From Muribaculaceae bacterium Zag1 (GTDB taxonomy: Bacteria > Bacteroidota > Bacteroidia > Bacteroidales > Muribaculaceae), in NCBI GenBank assembly GCA_002633115.1, contig NWBJ01000136.1, positions 51,530 to 115,529 of the forward strand: a stretch of 64,000 bases of DNA, in the 5' to 3' direction. Positions 24,639-35,238 of this stretch are shown here, one piece after another. Position 1 is the first letter of the stretch, and each line of letters starts with the position of its first letter. A program made the translations under genes and the position numbers. The notes below the pieces were generated by a model. The model was not told the origin of the DNA and searched no databases. It saw only the letters and a list, made by a program, of their open reading frames with translations.

Positions 24639-26879
24639 TCATTTCAATTTGAAGGTGGCAGAAGATTTTATATCTGTGGCTGAGGCAGCGGCGTGAGCGA
24701 TAAATTCGCCTGGCTCGGCTACCCATTGATGGGCTGCCGCGTCGAAATAGCTAAGCTCATCCTTGCCGATGGTGATGGTCACATCCTTGGTTTCGCCAGG
24801 TGCGAGGCTCACCTTTGCAAACCCTTTAAGCTCCTTGACCGGACGGTCGACCGAGCATTTCTTGTCGGTGATGTAAAGTTGCACAATCTCGCTGCCGGGG
24901 CGTGAGCCGGTGTTGGTCACCGGGATGGTGAAGGTAATCTGGTCGTCAGCACCCATCTCATTCTTGTCGGCAGTGATTTTGCCGTAAGCAAAAGTGGTGT
25001 AGCTCAGGCCGTGCCCGAAGGGGAAGAGAGGCTTAAGCTTTTGCTTATCGGCCCAACGATAGCCCACATAGATGCCCTCGGTGTATTCCTCATCGAGGAT
25101 GTTGCTGCCATCGTTGCGAGGAATGCCTGGGTAGGCCTTCTCGCCAAAGCTGTGGGCGCCAACGTCGGAGAGGCGCTGCGGGAAGGTGAAAGGCAGTTTG
25201 CCCGAGGGGTTCACGGCACCGTAGAGCACATCGGCAATCGAGTTGCCAGCCTCAGAGCCGAGGAACCAAGCCTGCACGATGGCTGGCACCTTATTCACCC
25301 AAGGCATTGCCACAGCGTTGCCCGAGATATTGACCACCACCAGGTTGGGGTTGGCCTTGGCGAGAGCCTCGATCAGGGCATCCTGAGCGTAGGGAAGTTC
25401 GAGGCCAGCGCGGTCGCTGTCTTCGCAATCCTGGTGAGCAGCCTTGTTGAGACCGCCAACAAAGATTACATAATCGGCATTTTTAGCCTCGGCAACAGCC
25501 TCGTCAACAAGCTCTTGCTCAGAGCGAGATTCTCTCAGGTCTTGGCCAGTGGTAACGCCATTGTATTCACCGCCTACATCGCCCACGTATCCGCGCACCC
25601 AGTCGACTTGGCAACCAGCCGGAGCTGAAGCGCGCAAGCCATCGAGGGGAGATACTTCGCGTTGCACCTTGAGCGAGGACGAGCCACCGCCTACGGTCAT
25701 CATCTTCACAGCGTTTTCACCCACCACGAGGATTCGCTTGGGCGCACCTGAGATGGGGAGGACAGCGCCGTCATTCTTGAGCAGCACGATGCCTTCGTTG
25801 CCAATCTGGCGAGCGGCGTCATAATGCTCGGGCGAGAGCATCGAGCCCCAGGGGCGATTGCGGTCCATAGCAGTGCGCATTATCAGGCGCAATACGCGGC
25901 GAGCCTTGTCATCGAGTTCGTCGGTGCCTACTTCGCCATTGACAATCTTCTGGAAATAGGGTTGAGCCAGATAGTAGTTGTCATAAGCGTTGCTGGCGCC
26001 GTTGGCCAGACCGTCGGTCCAAGAGCCGAACTCCATATCCAGGCCGTTGGCGATAGCCTGGTCCGTATCGTGGGTACCGCCCCAGTCGCTCACCACCACG
26101 CCGTCAAATCCCCATTCCTTCTTAAGGATGTCGTTGAGGGTGTATTGGTTGTGACACAGGTGCTGGTCTTTGTACAAGTTGTAAGCGCCCATGATAGCCC
26201 AAGCGCCGCCCTCTTGCACAGCGGCCTTGAAAGCCGGCAGGTAGATCTCATAGAGGGTGCGGTCATCGATGAGCACATTGGTGGTGTGACGATTCACCTC
26301 TTGGTTGTTGAGGCAGTAATGCTTCACGCATGCCGACACGCCGTTAGACTGTAGTCCTTGGATATAAGGCACCACCATCTTTGAGGCCAAGTAGGGGTCT
26401 TCGCCCATGTATTCAAAGTTGCGGCCGTTGAGGGGAGTGCGGTAGATGTTGATGCCGGGGCCGAGGAGCATCTGCTTGTTGCGATAGCGAGCCTCTTCGC
26501 CCACAGCTACGCCGTAGATGCGCGACATCTCAGGATTCCAGGTGGCGGCGAGAGCGGTGAGGGCTGGGAAAGCCACGCACGAGTCGTTGGTCCAGCCTGC
26601 TTGGTCCCACTCGTCCCATAGCACCTCGGGGCGCACGCCGTGAGGGCCGTCGTCGGTCCAAACCTCGGGAATGCCGAGGCGCTTTACGCCAGGCGAACCG
26701 AATTTTGACTGAGCATGGATGATAGCGATTTTCTCGGCAGTTGTCATGCGCGAGAGGGCGTCATCGACGCGCTGCTCGATGGGGAGAGTATCATCGAGGT
26801 ATGGCGCGGTCGACTTAGCGAAGATAGTGTTGGCGCTAAGCGCCAGCACTATCGATATAGAAATTGAAAACCTGTTCAT
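24639..26879 (-). CDS. Glycoside hydrolase family 3 beta-glucosidase
   Basis: 746 aa with a signal peptide (residues 1-21). The GH3 N-terminal barrel has TDDGPHGVRPE and KHYCLNNQE, and VVSDWGGTHD holds the nucleophile Asp. The second domain has MMTVGGGSSSLKV and a C-terminal fibronectin III-like domain starting near GSEIVQLYI. The family releases glucose from beta-glucan oligosaccharides, usually in the periplasm. It is the last gene of the PUL operon, 2 bp after the SGBP gene. A 16-bp copy of its 3' end (TCATTTCAATTTGAAG) recurs at 24587-24602. Confidence 0.9.
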   Translation of the reverse strand: MNRFSISISIVLALSANTIFAKSTAPYLDDTLPIEQRVDDALSRMTTAEKIAIIHAQSKFGSPGVKRLGIPEVWTDDGPHGVRPEVLWDEWDQAGWTNDSCVAFPALTALAATWNPEMSRIYGVAVGEEARYRNKQMLLGPGINIYRTPLNGRNFEYMGEDPYLASKMVVPYIQGLQSNGVSACVKHYCLNNQEVNRHTTNVLIDDRTLYEIYLPAFKAAVQEGGAWAIMGAYNLYKDQHLCHNQYTLNDILKKEWGFDGVVVSDWGGTHDTDQAIANGLDMEFGSWTDGLANGASNAYDNYYLAQPYFQKIVNGEVGTDELDDKARRVLRLIMRTAMDRNRPWGSMLSPEHYDAARQIGNEGIVLLKNDGAVLPISGAPKRILVVGENAVKMMTVGGGSSSLKVQREVSPLDGLRASAPAGCQVDWVRGYVGDVGGEYNGVTTGQDLRESRSEQELVDEAVAEAKNADYVIFVGGLNKAAHQDCEDSDRAGLELPYAQDALIEALAKANPNLVVVNISGNAVAMPWVNKVPAIVQAWFLGSEAGNSIADVLYGAVNPSGKLPFTFPQRLSDVGAHSFGEKAYPGIPRNDGSNILDEEYTEGIYVGYRWADKQKLKPLFPFGHGLSYTTFAYGKITADKNEMGADDQITFTIPVTNTGSRPGSEIVQLYITDKKCSVDRPVKELKGFAKVSLAPGETKDVTITIGKDELSYFDAAAHQWVAEPGEFIAHAAASATDIKSSATFKLK

Positions 26880-26880
26880 T

Positions 26881-28926
26881 TTATCGGGTTACAGAGAAGG
26901 AGAATTTGGGTGAATCCTCACCGGCGGTGAGGTCGAGACGGATGGTGATGAAGTCGCCCTCTTGCACATCATGGCCATCGACGTAGGTGAAATCGCCATT
27001 GTCGGGGTTGATGTAATTGGCGGCATCGCCTATGAATTCGCAAGCGTTGGCAGCGTACTCGTGGCCCCAGCTCTTGTCTTGATAGAATTTGAACTGCACG
27101 TAGTCGTAGCGGAGCTTGTCGCCATTGTTGGAGCCGCTTTCCGGCCCGGCATAGTCAGAGTATTGGAACACATTGGGCTCAACCTCGGCCAAGCAGAGAG
27201 CAGTGTCGGTGCTCCAGCCATTCTGGTAGCTCTGGTTGGGAAATCCTACGCCCCAGCCGAGCATATAGATGGCATGCGAGGTGGCATAGTCGGCATCAGA
27301 GCCATCGGGGTTGAGGCGTGCTACGCTCACAGCCTTTTGGGTCACGTTGAGAGTGATGCGATAGTAGCCGTCGAGCGGACGGAATGTCACAGTGTCGTTG
27401 TCATCGGCGCAAACAAAGTAGTCGTAGTCGAAGAAATACTCGCTCAGATCGCTGATGCCGGTCAGTTCGATGGCCTCGCCCTGCGAGAGGTTGGTGCTGA
27501 TAGTGTAGAGAGCGTTGTCGTAGGTAGTCATCTTCTGGCCGTTGAGGTAGGCGCGCTTCTCGGTGAATTGCTCTTCGCCATCGGCATAGGCCGAGAATTT
27601 AGCCGCATTGATGCCTCCAGTCAGATCGACTACGAAGCGGTAGATAGTGTTGGCCGAGAGGGTCACGCCGTCGAGCAGGTAGAGGTTGCCATCGTCGTGG
27701 CCGTTGCCATCGCCTACGCCAACGATTGAGCTGTTGATCTCGGTGAAATTCTCGCTGCCTTTCAGCTCCACGCCCCAGCCCATCTGGCCGAAGAATTTGA
27801 AGTTGATCTGGTCGCAGTCGATAGTCTTGCCGCCGGTCACGGTCAGTTGGTACACCTTGTCAGATACCTGAGCCATGCACAGAGCGTTCTCGGTGGTCCA
27901 GCCTACGGCGTTGGTCGATGATGAGGGCTTGCCTACATTCTCGCCAATCACCCACAGGGCACCGCTGCCGTCATCGGCCAGAGTTGCGGCCTCGCCAGTT
28001 GAGTTGAGAGCGTAGACGCGGAAATATAGCTTGCTCTGGTCGGCGATGATACGATATTTGCCGCCTACGGGCAGGAAGGTGAGAGTCTCATCGTCGTTGA
28101 GAGTGAAATAGTCGGGATCGATCCACCAGTCGCTGAAGTTGGGGAACCCAGCCGGAGTGATGATTTCGCCTTGGCTGAGGGTGAGGTCAAGTTGAGCCAG
28201 GTCGCCCTCGGTAGCTACAAACTCCTCGCCATCAAACGACAGGGTAACGAAAGGCGAACCCACGAATGAGAAAGTATTGAACGAAATAGTGTATCGGCCA
28301 GCCTTGGAGTTGGAGAATGGGATAGGATTCTCAGCGCCCACAATGATAGAATTGCTTTGGTAGCCAAAAGTGAGCTCGTTGCCATTCTCGCCATAAGCGG
28401 GAGCCACGATGTATCCCTTCATCTTCTGGGGCAGCTTGTCAGTAAACTCGTACACGTATTGCTGCTTGCGCTGCATGGTGTACTCGCCGGGATTGTCACT
28501 GTCGGCGCTCACAAAGGCGAGATAGTCGTAATCGGGATGTGAGATAGGCACCAGATACTCCTGCTCGGTAATGGTGAAGTTGATGTTCTGGAGCTGCAGA
28601 CGCAGAGTGGCGCGGCCATCGGGTATGTTGGCGTAGTAGGGCACGTAGAGCGCAAACTCGTAGTCCTGGCCGCTGACCTTGGTGCGCACAACCTCGCTCG
28701 ACACAATCTCCTCGCCAAAGTAGAGATCGGCGTGGATAGTCGACAGAGGCACCTCGGCATCTGAGGCATTGATGGTGATGCGCAGGCTGTCGCCAAAGCA
28801 AGCACTCGACAGGGTGGTCTTGACATCCATTATAGGATTGCCGGGAGCCTTGATGTCATCGTCAGAGCAAGATGCAAGCACCATGGCTGCGCCCAAAGAT
28901 ATGATAGGAAGATATTTGAATGTCAT
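26881..28926 (-). CDS. Surface glycan-binding lipoprotein (SusE/SusF position)
   Basis: 681 aa. A lipoprotein signal ends LASC with SDDD after the Cys, an acidic motif that favours surface export in Bacteroidetes. Two related modules are visible, at about residues 275-430 and 500-665 (GKYRIIADQSKLYFRVYALN...ENVGKPS and GYYRITLNVTQKAVSVARLN...WGVGFPN), fitting tandem beta-sandwich binding domains. Position between GH30 and GH3 matches the surface binding protein of the Bacteroides beta-1,6-glucan locus. It has no catalytic motif. Glycan specificity is inferred from context only. Confidence 0.8.
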   Translation of the reverse strand: MTFKYLPIISLGAAMVLASCSDDDIKAPGNPIMDVKTTLSSACFGDSLRITINASDAEVPLSTIHADLYFGEEIVSSEVVRTKVSGQDYEFALYVPYYANIPDGRATLRLQLQNINFTITEQEYLVPISHPDYDYLAFVSADSDNPGEYTMQRKQQYVYEFTDKLPQKMKGYIVAPAYGENGNELTFGYQSNSIIVGAENPIPFSNSKAGRYTISFNTFSFVGSPFVTLSFDGEEFVATEGDLAQLDLTLSQGEIITPAGFPNFSDWWIDPDYFTLNDDETLTFLPVGGKYRIIADQSKLYFRVYALNSTGEAATLADDGSGALWVIGENVGKPSSSTNAVGWTTENALCMAQVSDKVYQLTVTGGKTIDCDQINFKFFGQMGWGVELKGSENFTEINSSIVGVGDGNGHDDGNLYLLDGVTLSANTIYRFVVDLTGGINAAKFSAYADGEEQFTEKRAYLNGQKMTTYDNALYTISTNLSQGEAIELTGISDLSEYFFDYDYFVCADDNDTVTFRPLDGYYRITLNVTQKAVSVARLNPDGSDADYATSHAIYMLGWGVGFPNQSYQNGWSTDTALCLAEVEPNVFQYSDYAGPESGSNNGDKLRYDYVQFKFYQDKSWGHEYAANACEFIGDAANYINPDNGDFTYVDGHDVQEGDFITIRLDLTAGEDSPKFSFSVTR

Positions 28927-29014
28927 TGTATATTAGTCTTTGCGACGATAATCGACAAGAATCGCCAATATCGTCAGAAGTCAAATAATAGGTGGGTGAA
29001 TACAAAAATCAATA

Positions 29015-30505
29015 TTACCACATCAGAGATACGGCGCTGTTGGCGGGCATCGAGTAGTAGAAATGGTGAGTGCCGTCGTCGACAGTAAATTTGATAGTCT
29101 CAGAGGTGCTGTTGTTGGCCACCAGAGCGTAGGTGCCGTCAGTATTTTGGAATGCTGAGTAGGTGAGGCCGGTAGCGGTGAATCCCGAGGTGCCGATGCG
29201 CACGGCGCCGGGCTTAACCACTGATGAGAGGTGGGCGATGATGTAGTAGTGGCTGTTGCGGGTAATAGTGGTGTAGTCGTGGTTGATGTCGACAGCGCCA
29301 AAGCAGGTGGTGCAGCCGCCGGGACGGTTGGGACCGCGCTCCTCGTCGAGCATCAGGTTCCATACGATCACACCCTTGCACCATTGGTTGACAGTGCCGA
29401 GAGCTACCTCTTGCATATCCTCAGACAGGCGTTTTGACAAGTCTTGGCCATTATTCCAGGTACCGATCGAGGTCTCTGAGAATACCAAGTCCATGCCGGG
29501 AGCGGCATTGTGCACAGCGGTCAGCTCATTCTTGTCGCCGCCATAGTTGTGGAATGCGGCTCCAGCCAGATATTGGGCAGCCTCTGCATCCTCATAGATG
29601 TTGACGGGATAGTTCTTTTGATCGGCGATATCATCGTAGTTGTAGTTGTGGTCAAAAGCGTAGATCTTGGTCGAGATTCCAGCTTTCTGGAAAGCCGGAC
29701 CCAGAGCGGTCTTCACAAAGTCGCGCTCTTGTTCCCAAGGCATGTACATCGAGGCTGAATTGCCACGGTTGAGGGGTTCGTTCTGCGGAGTGATTGAGTA
29801 GATGCTGATGCCATTGCGGTTGAAAGCCTCAATCCACTTCACGAAATACTGAGCGTAATCCTCATAGTATTTGGGGTTGAGTTGGCCCGAGGTCCAGCTG
29901 TAGTAGGGGTAGAGGTTGGTGAGATTGTCAACCTTCATCCAGCGGGGAGCGGTCCAGGGGGTGCCCATGATTTTGAGCTCGGGATTGACCGCGAGAATCT
30001 CTTTGAGAATTGGAATCACGTAGATGTTTTCCTCATCGGTGAGGGCGAAATTGTCGATGCCCTCGGTGTCGCAGCAGGTGTATTCGCTGAGCGAGAAGTC
30101 GCTGCAGCCGATGGCTACGCGCACATAGCTGAAACCGTAGCCTGAGGAGGGGGAGAATGTGAGTTCGATAAATGCCTTGCGATCCTCGGGGCTCATCTGC
30201 ATCAGGTTGTAGCAGGTGCTGCCGGTGATTGCCACGCCGAACCCGTCCATTGTCTGGTATTGCTCGGTGGCGTCGAGGCGGATGGTCGAGGGCGACATGT
30301 TGTCCTTCTCGCTGAAATCAAGGTAGCTTACAGCCAGATCCTTGCTGCGCGAGCTGGTAGTGGTGATTACTTTGACATCCTTGACCTCAATCGGGGTCTG
30401 GACCGGGGTGTCGGTGGTCTTTGGGTCGCTGTCGCTGCATGAGCACATGGTCATGGCGCCGAGCAGTGAGATGGCGCATACGGCGCCTATGGGGAGATTT
30501 GTCAT
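29015..30505 (-). CDS. GH30 endo-beta-1,6-glucanase-like lipoprotein
   Basis: 496 aa. A lipoprotein signal ends MTMCSC followed by SDSDPK, so it is probably on the cell surface. The GH30 barrel shows TMDGFGVAITGSTC near the start, the acid/base Glu in SITPQNEPLNRG (about residue 245) and the nucleophile Glu in LVFSETSIGTWN (about 335). The C-terminal beta domain follows (SAFQNTDGTYALVANNSTSE). GH30 subfamily 3 members in this gene order cut beta-1,6-glucan; other GH30 activities (glucosylceramidase, xylanase) are possible from sequence alone. Confidence 0.85.
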   Translation of the reverse strand: MTNLPIGAVCAISLLGAMTMCSCSDSDPKTTDTPVQTPIEVKDVKVITTTSSRSKDLAVSYLDFSEKDNMSPSTIRLDATEQYQTMDGFGVAITGSTCYNLMQMSPEDRKAFIELTFSPSSGYGFSYVRVAIGCSDFSLSEYTCCDTEGIDNFALTDEENIYVIPILKEILAVNPELKIMGTPWTAPRWMKVDNLTNLYPYYSWTSGQLNPKYYEDYAQYFVKWIEAFNRNGISIYSITPQNEPLNRGNSASMYMPWEQERDFVKTALGPAFQKAGISTKIYAFDHNYNYDDIADQKNYPVNIYEDAEAAQYLAGAAFHNYGGDKNELTAVHNAAPGMDLVFSETSIGTWNNGQDLSKRLSEDMQEVALGTVNQWCKGVIVWNLMLDEERGPNRPGGCTTCFGAVDINHDYTTITRNSHYYIIAHLSSVVKPGAVRIGTSGFTATGLTYSAFQNTDGTYALVANNSTSETIKFTVDDGTHHFYYSMPANSAVSLMW

Positions 30506-30530
30506 TGGTATTCTTTTTTATCGGGAGCTG

Positions 30531-30572
30531 AGGACCGCCGCGGTGAAACCGCGTGGCACTCAACTGCCCTAT
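30531..30572. repeat. Dispersed repeat, copy 1
   Basis: Inverted relative to 39871-39907. The shared core AGTGCCACGCGGTTTCACC can form small hairpins (CGCGGT/ACCGCG). It lies between the GH30 and SusD genes next to 'ttattact' low-complexity sequence and codes for nothing convincing. Confidence 0.6.
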
Positions 30573-30612
30573 GGGTTATTGTTATTCACTATTCACTCTT
30601 ACTTATTACTTA

Positions 30613-32124
30613 TCAATAGCCGGGGTTTTGTACCAGGTTGTCGTTTTGGTCGATGGCAGCCTGGGGGATTGGCAAGCGATATGAGTTGGCGTTGTAGATG
30701 TTGCGCTGGGCTTTGCGGCCGCTGTCCTTGGCGTAGACGGCATTCATCACCTCTTCTACCTTGTCGAGGCGCACCAGGTCAAACCAGCGCTGGCCCTCGA
30801 AGCAGAGCTCCATGCGGCGCTCGTCGAGATAGGCGTTGAGCAAGCTCTCCTTGCTGCCGCGCACTGTGCTGGTGAGTTTCTTGAGGCCTACGCGAGCGCG
30901 CACTTGGTCGATGATGTCGGCTGCGGCGCTGAGGTTGTCGGTCATCAGATAAGCCTCGGCTTTGAGCAGCAGGATGTCGGCATAGCGCATCTTGATCATC
31001 GAATTGGCTCCCGAGCGGTATTTGTACATAAATGCGTAATTGTCCATCGGGTAGTAGTTGCTCCAGGTGCACTCGCGCCATACTACTGACTCGCTGTAGC
31101 GCACGTTGTCGCCTTGAGAGGTGAAGAGAGAGTTGAGGTCGCGGCTCGGAGTCACCCATTTAGCCCAGGTGAAGGAGTTGTCCCAGTCGAGCTCGTCGCG
31201 GCCAAACATCCAGCTTACCCAGTTGCCTGAGCCGGGCGAATAGTGAGCCTCGTAGATAGCCTCGACAGTGTTGCGGGCCTTGGCATCGGTGCCAGAGGCA
31301 TTCATGCCGAAGAGGTCGGTGAAATCGTCGCACAAGTCATAGCCGTTGGCGGCGAGCATGTCGGCGTAGGTGATCACCTTTGAGTAGTCGCGGATAGGCT
31401 TCTCGGCGTAAACCTTGGCGAGCATAGCGTAAGCCACATCCTTGGTGAGCTGGCTCTTGTCAGCAGCACCGTTGGGAGCGTACTGGGCGGCAAAGAGCAG
31501 GTCCTCTTCGATAGCCTCATAAGCCTCGAGCTCGGTGCTCTGCTTAGGGAAGTAGGCGAAGTATATGTCTTCGATGTTGTCCTCGGTGATATTGCCGGCA
31601 ACAGTCTTGATCACGGGGATATCACCCCACAGACGAGTCATGTCAAACCAAATCATAGCTCTGAGCAGACGAGCCTGGGCTTGGTAGGTGCGGGCCTCAG
31701 AGGCGCTTACGCCGGGGGTGTACTCGACCTCGCCAATCAGCACATTGGCCACAGCCACGTCCTCAAGGAATCGGTTCCAGTCGCGCTCTATCACCGAGTT
31801 GGAGCCTTCGATCGAGTTGTCCTCGTAAGGCACAACCTCGGCGCCGGTGGTGCCAACGTAAGCGTTGTCGCTGTGGCAGTCGGCAATCAGGAGTTGGTCG
31901 AGATACCAGTGCTCCTGGCGGTCATGGTATTTTTGGAGAATGCTGCTCTGCAGATATGAATCTACGTCGTCCTTCGACTGGAAGCGTGATGCTTCCTCGC
32001 TCGAATCGGTTGGCGGGATGGTGGCGTCGGAGTAGTCGCCGACGGGCTCATAGTCGAGGTTGCAGGAGGCGAGCAGTGCCAAAGCTCCTGCGCTGATATA
32101 TGGTATGATATATTTTGATTTCAT
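30613..32124 (-). CDS. susD-like: SusD-family outer-membrane glycan-binding lipoprotein
   Basis: 503 aa. A lipoprotein signal ends LLASC followed by NLDYEP. TPR-like SusD fold signs include LRAMIWFDMTRLWGDIPVI, the MRYADILLLKAEAYL helix and the RMELCFEGQRWFDLVRL ending helix. It pairs with the SusC transporter just upstream to bind and take in the oligosaccharide. Standard length and order. Position next to GH30/GH3 suggests beta-glucan. Confidence 0.9.
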   Translation of the reverse strand: MKSKYIIPYISAGALALLASCNLDYEPVGDYSDATIPPTDSSEEASRFQSKDDVDSYLQSSILQKYHDRQEHWYLDQLLIADCHSDNAYVGTTGAEVVPYEDNSIEGSNSVIERDWNRFLEDVAVANVLIGEVEYTPGVSASEARTYQAQARLLRAMIWFDMTRLWGDIPVIKTVAGNITEDNIEDIYFAYFPKQSTELEAYEAIEEDLLFAAQYAPNGAADKSQLTKDVAYAMLAKVYAEKPIRDYSKVITYADMLAANGYDLCDDFTDLFGMNASGTDAKARNTVEAIYEAHYSPGSGNWVSWMFGRDELDWDNSFTWAKWVTPSRDLNSLFTSQGDNVRYSESVVWRECTWSNYYPMDNYAFMYKYRSGANSMIKMRYADILLLKAEAYLMTDNLSAAADIIDQVRARVGLKKLTSTVRGSKESLLNAYLDERRMELCFEGQRWFDLVRLDKVEEVMNAVYAKDSGRKAQRNIYNANSYRLPIPQAAIDQNDNLVQNPGY

Positions 32125-32166
32125 TGCGATAGCTTATTACTCATTACTTATTACTCAATACTTATC

Positions 32167-35145
32167 TTAGAACTCGATGTTGAGACCGAAGATAAAGCTG
32201 CGGCTTTGAGGATAGGTGCCGTAGTCTATGCCTTGCACTGCGCCGCTGTCGCCGTACTGGTTGACCTCAGGATCATAGCCTGAGTATTTGGTCCAGGTGA
32301 GCAGGTTGGTAGCGGTCACGTAGGGCTGAATCTTGCTGATTCCGGCGCGCTTCATCCAGTTGCCTTTGACATCATAGCTGAGCGAGATGTCCTTGACGCG
32401 CAGGTAGCTGCCATCCTCGATAAAGTAGGTCGAGGTCTTCATGTCGAATCCAGCCTTGGGCACGTCGGTGATTTGGCCGGGTATGCGCCAGCGGTCGAGT
32501 ACGCGGGTCGATTGGTTCATGCCGTTGTACATGCCCTCGGTGTCCATGCGGCCAACATTGAGAATGTCGTTGCCGTAGCTGCCCTGGAGGAAGATTGAGA
32601 GGTTGAAGCCTTTCCAGGAGAAGTTGTTGGTCATACCGAAGGTGAAATCGGGATTGGGGTCGCCGATGTAGGTACGGTCAGATGACGAGATGCGTCCGTC
32701 GCCGTTGAGGTCGCGATACATGAGTTCGCCAGTCTCGGGGTCAACGCCATCGCTGATGTAGCCATAGAATCCGCCGAGAGGACGGCCGGGCTCGTTGCGT
32801 ACGGGCTTTTCGTTGACATAGTCGTTGGTCGAGCCACCGTAGTAAACTTGCTGCAGAGCCAGTTTGTCAAGACGGTTTTTGTTGAACGACATGTTGTAGC
32901 TGGTGCTCCAAGAGAAGTCGCCCTCGAATTGGTGAGAGGTGATCGAGAACTCGATACCTTTGTTCGACATCTCGCCTTCGTTGCGTTGGATCGAGCTTGC
33001 AGCAGCTGAGCCAGAGGGGAGAGATACCCACATGAGCATGTCGGTAGTCTTTTTGTAATAGACATCGCCAGTGAATGAGAGGCGACCGTTGAGCAATGAG
33101 AGGTCAACACCGACATTGGTCTGGGTGGTGCGTTCCCATTTGAGGTCCTCGGTGCGCAGGTTGGCCTGAACGAGGCCCGGCACGGCGTTGGCGTAGTCAA
33201 ATGTGTCGCCTTCGGCCGGGGTCTTGTACCACTCTACATAGCTGAAGTTGTAGCGCTGCAGGTAGGCGTAGTCGCCGATGCCGCCTTGGTTGCCAGTCTG
33301 GCCCCAGCCGGCGCGGAGCTTAAGGTCGGTGAGCCAACGCTTGTCTCTGAGGAATGATTCCTGCGAGAGGCGCCAAGCGGCAGAAACCGAGGGGAAGGTC
33401 GACCAGCGGTGGTCGGGGTGGAGTTTGCTCGAGCCGTCGACACGTATGTTGGCGGTGAGCAGGTAGCGGCTGTCGTAGTTGTAGCTTACGCGGCCAAAGA
33501 ATGATTGGATAGCCCACTCAGAGGCTGAAGAGCCGGCTGCGCCGAGAGCAATCTTGTTGGCGCCGTTGAGGGTCTGTACTTGGTCGTCGCGATATTTCGA
33601 GCCGTTGATCCATGAGTTGCGATAGTCGCTGTCGGTCCAAGAGGTACCGGCCATGAAGTCGAATGAGTTGTTTCCGGCTTGCAGTTTGTAGTTGAGCACG
33701 TTGTCCCAGGTGAGCACAGTGTTGACGTTGCGCTCGTCGCTGCCAGTGCCGCCTTGCTCGCGACCGTAGGTGGTGTGCACGGGGTCGAGGAAGGTTGTCT
33801 TGAGGTAGTTGCGACGGTCAAGGGTGAATTTGGTCTGGAATTGCAGCCCCTTAGCCAGATGCAGAATCATTTCGCCAGTGGCGAGGATTCGGTTTTCCTT
33901 AGCCTTGTCATATTTTGTGCGGGCTAGGTTGTCGAGAGGGTGGGTGAGACCGCTCACGCCGTAGAAGTTATTATAGTAGTAGTCAGGGTTGGTGGTATCC
34001 CAGATAGGAGCGTAGGTCGGAGTCTGGATGCATGAGATGATCACGCCGCCGCGCGAACCGCCGTTGCCCGAGATGATGCCGCCATTGCTGGTGTAGTCGC
34101 TGTATGAGATGTTGGCGCGCACCTCGAGCCAAGAGCGGAGGGTGCCCTCGATATTGGCGCGGAAGTTGAAGCGCTCAAAGTTGGAGTAGCGGATGGTACC
34201 GTCTTCGCGAGTATAGCCGCCCGACAGGTAGTAGCGCATCTTGTCGGCGCTCTGCGAGATAGCCAGCTGGTAATTCTGGGTGCGGCCGGTGCGGAACACC
34301 TCGTCAAACCAGTTAGTCTGGTCGGTCAGGTCGTCGGGGAGACTTACGATGCCGATTTCCTCCATCAGCTCGCGATATTGAGCGGTGTTGAGGGGCTTGA
34401 TCTTGTTCTCGACATTGGTAATGCCATAATATGCGTTGAGCGAAATCTTGGCATCCTTTGACTGACCACCCTTGGTGGTGATGAGCACTACGCCATTGGC
34501 GCCGCGCGAGCCATAAATCGCTGCCGATGAGGCATCTTTGAGAATCTGCATTGATTCAATATCGCTGGCAGCAAGGAAATCGATATTGTCGACTGGCACG
34601 CCGTCGACTACATAGAGGGGCGAGTTGGAGCCGTTCATCGAGGTGGTACCGCGCACGCGGATCTGGGGAGCCGAACCCGGCGAACCATTGGGTGACATCA
34701 CATTGACACCAGCGGCCTTGCCCTGGATACCCTGGGCAGCGGATACGATAGGACGATTAGCAAGCTCTTTTTCCGATACAGATGATACTGCAGTGGTGAC
34801 ATCGCCACGCTTTACTGTGCCATAGCCGATGACCACCACCTCGTCGAGCAGGGCGTTGTCGTCGTGCAGCACTACCCGCATATTATCAGCAGCGGGCATC
34901 TCGAGTGTTTGGAAGCCGACAGAGCTGAACACCAGTATGGTGCCGGGCTCGGCTTGGATGCGGAAGTTACCGTCTATGTCGGTGTTGACACCTCCGGTAT
35001 GTCCCTTTACGCTTACGATGGCTCCGATCACAGGATCGTCGGTGCCATCCATCACAGTGCCGTTAATCACCGCTTGCGCCCAAGCCGCCGGGGCCAAGAA
35101 CAAGAGTGACATCGACATCATTGCTTGCAATAATGACTTTTTCAT
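32167..35145 (-). CDS. susC-like: SusC-family TonB-dependent transporter
   Basis: 992 aa. Signal peptide (ends AWAQA), then a carboxypeptidase-like regulatory domain (INGTVMDGTDDPVIGAIVSV), a TonB-box-like region (LDEVVVIGYGTVKRGDV), the plug domain (VSAAQGIQGKAAGVNVM) and a large beta-barrel ending in SFIFGLNIEF with a terminal Phe. It imports oligosaccharides across the outer membrane using TonB energy. First gene of the PUL operon, with a promoter at 35239-35246. 42 bp separate it from susD. Confidence 0.92.
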   Translation of the reverse strand: MKKSLLQAMMSMSLLFLAPAAWAQAVINGTVMDGTDDPVIGAIVSVKGHTGGVNTDIDGNFRIQAEPGTILVFSSVGFQTLEMPAADNMRVVLHDDNALLDEVVVIGYGTVKRGDVTTAVSSVSEKELANRPIVSAAQGIQGKAAGVNVMSPNGSPGSAPQIRVRGTTSMNGSNSPLYVVDGVPVDNIDFLAASDIESMQILKDASSAAIYGSRGANGVVLITTKGGQSKDAKISLNAYYGITNVENKIKPLNTAQYRELMEEIGIVSLPDDLTDQTNWFDEVFRTGRTQNYQLAISQSADKMRYYLSGGYTREDGTIRYSNFERFNFRANIEGTLRSWLEVRANISYSDYTSNGGIISGNGGSRGGVIISCIQTPTYAPIWDTTNPDYYYNNFYGVSGLTHPLDNLARTKYDKAKENRILATGEMILHLAKGLQFQTKFTLDRRNYLKTTFLDPVHTTYGREQGGTGSDERNVNTVLTWDNVLNYKLQAGNNSFDFMAGTSWTDSDYRNSWINGSKYRDDQVQTLNGANKIALGAAGSSASEWAIQSFFGRVSYNYDSRYLLTANIRVDGSSKLHPDHRWSTFPSVSAAWRLSQESFLRDKRWLTDLKLRAGWGQTGNQGGIGDYAYLQRYNFSYVEWYKTPAEGDTFDYANAVPGLVQANLRTEDLKWERTTQTNVGVDLSLLNGRLSFTGDVYYKKTTDMLMWVSLPSGSAAASSIQRNEGEMSNKGIEFSITSHQFEGDFSWSTSYNMSFNKNRLDKLALQQVYYGGSTNDYVNEKPVRNEPGRPLGGFYGYISDGVDPETGELMYRDLNGDGRISSSDRTYIGDPNPDFTFGMTNNFSWKGFNLSIFLQGSYGNDILNVGRMDTEGMYNGMNQSTRVLDRWRIPGQITDVPKAGFDMKTSTYFIEDGSYLRVKDISLSYDVKGNWMKRAGISKIQPYVTATNLLTWTKYSGYDPEVNQYGDSGAVQGIDYGTYPQSRSFIFGLNIEF

Positions 35146-35238
35146 TACAGATTGAGTATGGAATAGGGGTTTAATATTGATTCTAAAGATAAGGGGTTGA
35201 TTTAAGGCTTAGGGTGAGCGTGCGTTCAATCAACGATG